A stretch of DNA of 64,000 bases from Hyphomicrobiales bacterium. Lineage in GTDB: Bacteria; Pseudomonadota; Alphaproteobacteria; Rhizobiales; OSC116. Within the stretch, counting starts at the first letter, position 1, and each line of letters begins with the position of its first letter. This document shows, piece by piece, positions 62,743-64,000 of the stretch. The stretch covers positions 1-64,000 of the forward strand of contig NVUH01000016.1 in NCBI GenBank assembly GCA_002401855.1. The letters are read 5' to 3'. The notes below the pieces were generated by a model that saw nothing but the letters and a program-made list of their open reading frames with translations, was not told the origin of the DNA and did no database searches. A program made the position numbers and the translations under genes.

Positions 62743-64000
62743 TCATTCTCTCTCTTCTTTCACGCTCAAAAACACCACAATGCCAACCACCAAAAACCCG
62801 ATAATCGTCACCAAACTCATCCTCTGGTCATCAAATGCCAGAGTTAAAATACCAATCAATAATGGCGCCAAAAACGCCGTAGCTTTGCCCGACAAAGCAA
62901 ACAAACCAAAATATTTTGTCGTCTCCCCTTCAGGAATAATTTTTACCAACATAGTGCGGCTCGCCGCCTGCGCAGGCCCAGCAAACAAACCAATGCCAAT
63001 GCCAAATATCAAAATAATTTTTTCTCCCAATGTCGCAAACAACCCAGTCTCACCAGTATCTTGCGGCAAATCAATCAACCACAACGCACTCTGCCCATCC
63101 ACCGACAATATACCCAAAGCCGATACAATCAGCCCAACCAGCGCCACAATAATAGTTTTTTTCGGCCCAAACCAATCGTCACACCAACCACCAACATAAG
63201 CCCCCAATGCCGCCGCAACCGATAAAATAATGCCAAAAACACCCAATGTGGTAATCGTCCAATCAAACACAAAAGACGCATAAATCCCACCAAACGCAAA
63301 CAAAGCCGACAAGCCATCATAATAAACCATCCGCGCCACAAAAAATTTCAGAATATTCGGCCGCCCCAATAAGCCAGCCAACAATACCCCCGTATCCTTC
63401 AATCCCGCAATCGCACTATCGACCACCTTGGCCTTTTTAATCTCACGTGGCACTTCATCAGGTGTAAATAAAAACATCGGAATCACAAAAATAACAAACC
63501 AAATAGCCGCCAGTGGCCCCACAAATCGGTCAGCTTCATATAAATGAGGGTCAAAATCAAGCACTGGCGCCAAGCCCAACATGGTCAAACCAGTTTCTTT
63601 AGAGGCAGAAAGCAACCCCAGCACAATCACCAAAGTAATCAACCCACCAACATAACCCAGCGCCCAACCAAAGCCCGATAATTTGCCCATTTTCCCAGGC
63701 TGCGCAACAGATGGCAACATCGCATTGTTAAACACCCCCGCAAATTCAATACCCACCGCCGCCAAAATAATCGCAACCACCACCAAGCTGATCATATTCT
63801 CAGCACCAGGCGCTGCAAACCATAACAGGCTCGTCCCAATAATATAAACCACCGCAAACACCATAATCCACGGCTTCCGCGGCCCAGTTCTATCAGCAAT
63901 CGACCCCAATATCGGCGCCATAATTGCCAAAATCAACCCCGCCGCCGTTTGCGTAAACGACCAAGCGGCTTGCCCTTGCACCCCATCGGCCATAAAATGA
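62743..64000 (-). CDS. MFS transporter, UMF1-like (partial, cut by window end)
   Basis: About 419 residues of a major facilitator protein reach the window edge. The first Met in the window (63993) is not the likely start, because the frame stays open to base 64000. The visible start (AAWSFTQTAAGLILAIMAPILGSIADRTGPRKPW) corresponds to the second helix and the loop after it in UMF1-family transporters, so the first helix lies outside. About ten or more helices follow, with AGPAQAASRTMLVKIIPEGETTKYFGLFAL characteristic of the UMF1 group. Substrate unknown. Confidence 0.82.
   Translation of the reverse strand, partial: HFMADGVQGQAAWSFTQTAAGLILAIMAPILGSIADRTGPRKPWIMVFAVVYIIGTSLLWFAAPGAENMISLVVVAIILAAVGIEFAGVFNNAMLPSVAQPGKMGKLSGFGWALGYVGGLITLVIVLGLLSASKETGLTMLGLAPVLDFDPHLYEADRFVGPLAAIWFVIFVIPMFLFTPDEVPREIKKAKVVDSAIAGLKDTGVLLAGLLGRPNILKFFVARMVYYDGLSALFAFGGIYASFVFDWTITTLGVFGIILSVAAALGAYVGGWCDDWFGPKKTIIVALVGLIVSALGILSVDGQSALWLIDLPQDTGETGLFATLGEKIILIFGIGIGLFAGPAQAASRTMLVKIIPEGETTKYFGLFALSGKATAFLAPLLIGILTLAFDDQRMSLVTIIGFLVVGIVVFLSVKEERE

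Overview
The window is chromosomal DNA from an AT-leaning alphaproteobacterium, most likely a member of the Hyphomicrobiales (Rhizobiales) or a close relative. This rests on gene families and gene order, since no rRNA or marker phylogeny could be run. The supporting signs are an IalB-family secreted protein beside rlmN and argG, the lysC-ptsP-prfA-prmC-DUF4167 run, the tsaD / hemC-hemD-mitofilin-hemY-terB cluster, a DUF1674 (SDHAF4-like) gene before rsmB-heparinase-purH, and the YggT-folD and ppa genes. No phage, transposase, integrase, plasmid or CRISPR gene is visible.

Layout. 1-3.4 kb: a lipoprotein, pgsA, yehS and an SDR. 3.4-9.8 kb: ubiG, ialB-rlmN-membrane protein-argG, mscL, pdxH. 9.9-13.3 kb: a transporter trio (two tandem Bcr/CflA-like MFS pumps and an EamA exporter). 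13.4-29.9 kb is an accessory stretch with an aldehyde dehydrogenase, a TetR-hydrolase pair facing a MarR gene, ThuA and Gfo/Idh/MocA proteins, tRNA-Arg(CCT), DUF938, a DUF4345/TetR pair, an AEC carrier, a GH1 beta-glucosidase, a sugar acetyltransferase, a secreted nuclease, an epimerase facing LysR, PlsC and an Lrp regulator. It also holds two gene remnants. 30.8-39.9 kb: lysC, ptsP, a RodZ-like gene, prfA, prmC, DUF4167, ppa. 40.3-46.1 kb: folD, YggT, maeB, an SDR and terB. 46-56 kb: heme synthesis and its membrane partners, tsaD, acs, YciI, gpsA. 56.7-64 kb: SDHAF4-like, rsmB, heparinase, purH, DUF2147 and the 3' part of an MFS gene cut by the window end.

The most distinctive feature is non-coding. 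A family of about 300-400 bp foldback mosaic repeats (family A) with near-identical inverted ends occurs about twelve times (seven near-complete copies, one with an eroded end, four fragments or partial copies). It is joined by a roughly 120 bp partner repeat (family B) and a separate 60 bp repeat (family C). Family A copies sit at the 3' ends of genes and in convergent gaps and were never seen between divergent genes. One copy supplies the stop codon of folD. An inverted pair brackets acs-YciI-gpsA, and re-inverting that block would give tsaD-gpsA-YciI-acs all in one direction.

A second large-scale signal is an abrupt strand-composition switch inside one of these repeats, at about 3.0-3.4 kb. 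The + strand is G/T-rich to the left and C/A-rich for the remaining 60 kb, whatever the gene direction. This fits a replication terminus or a repeat-mediated inversion junction. Several strong operator-like palindromes lie beside transcription-factor genes.
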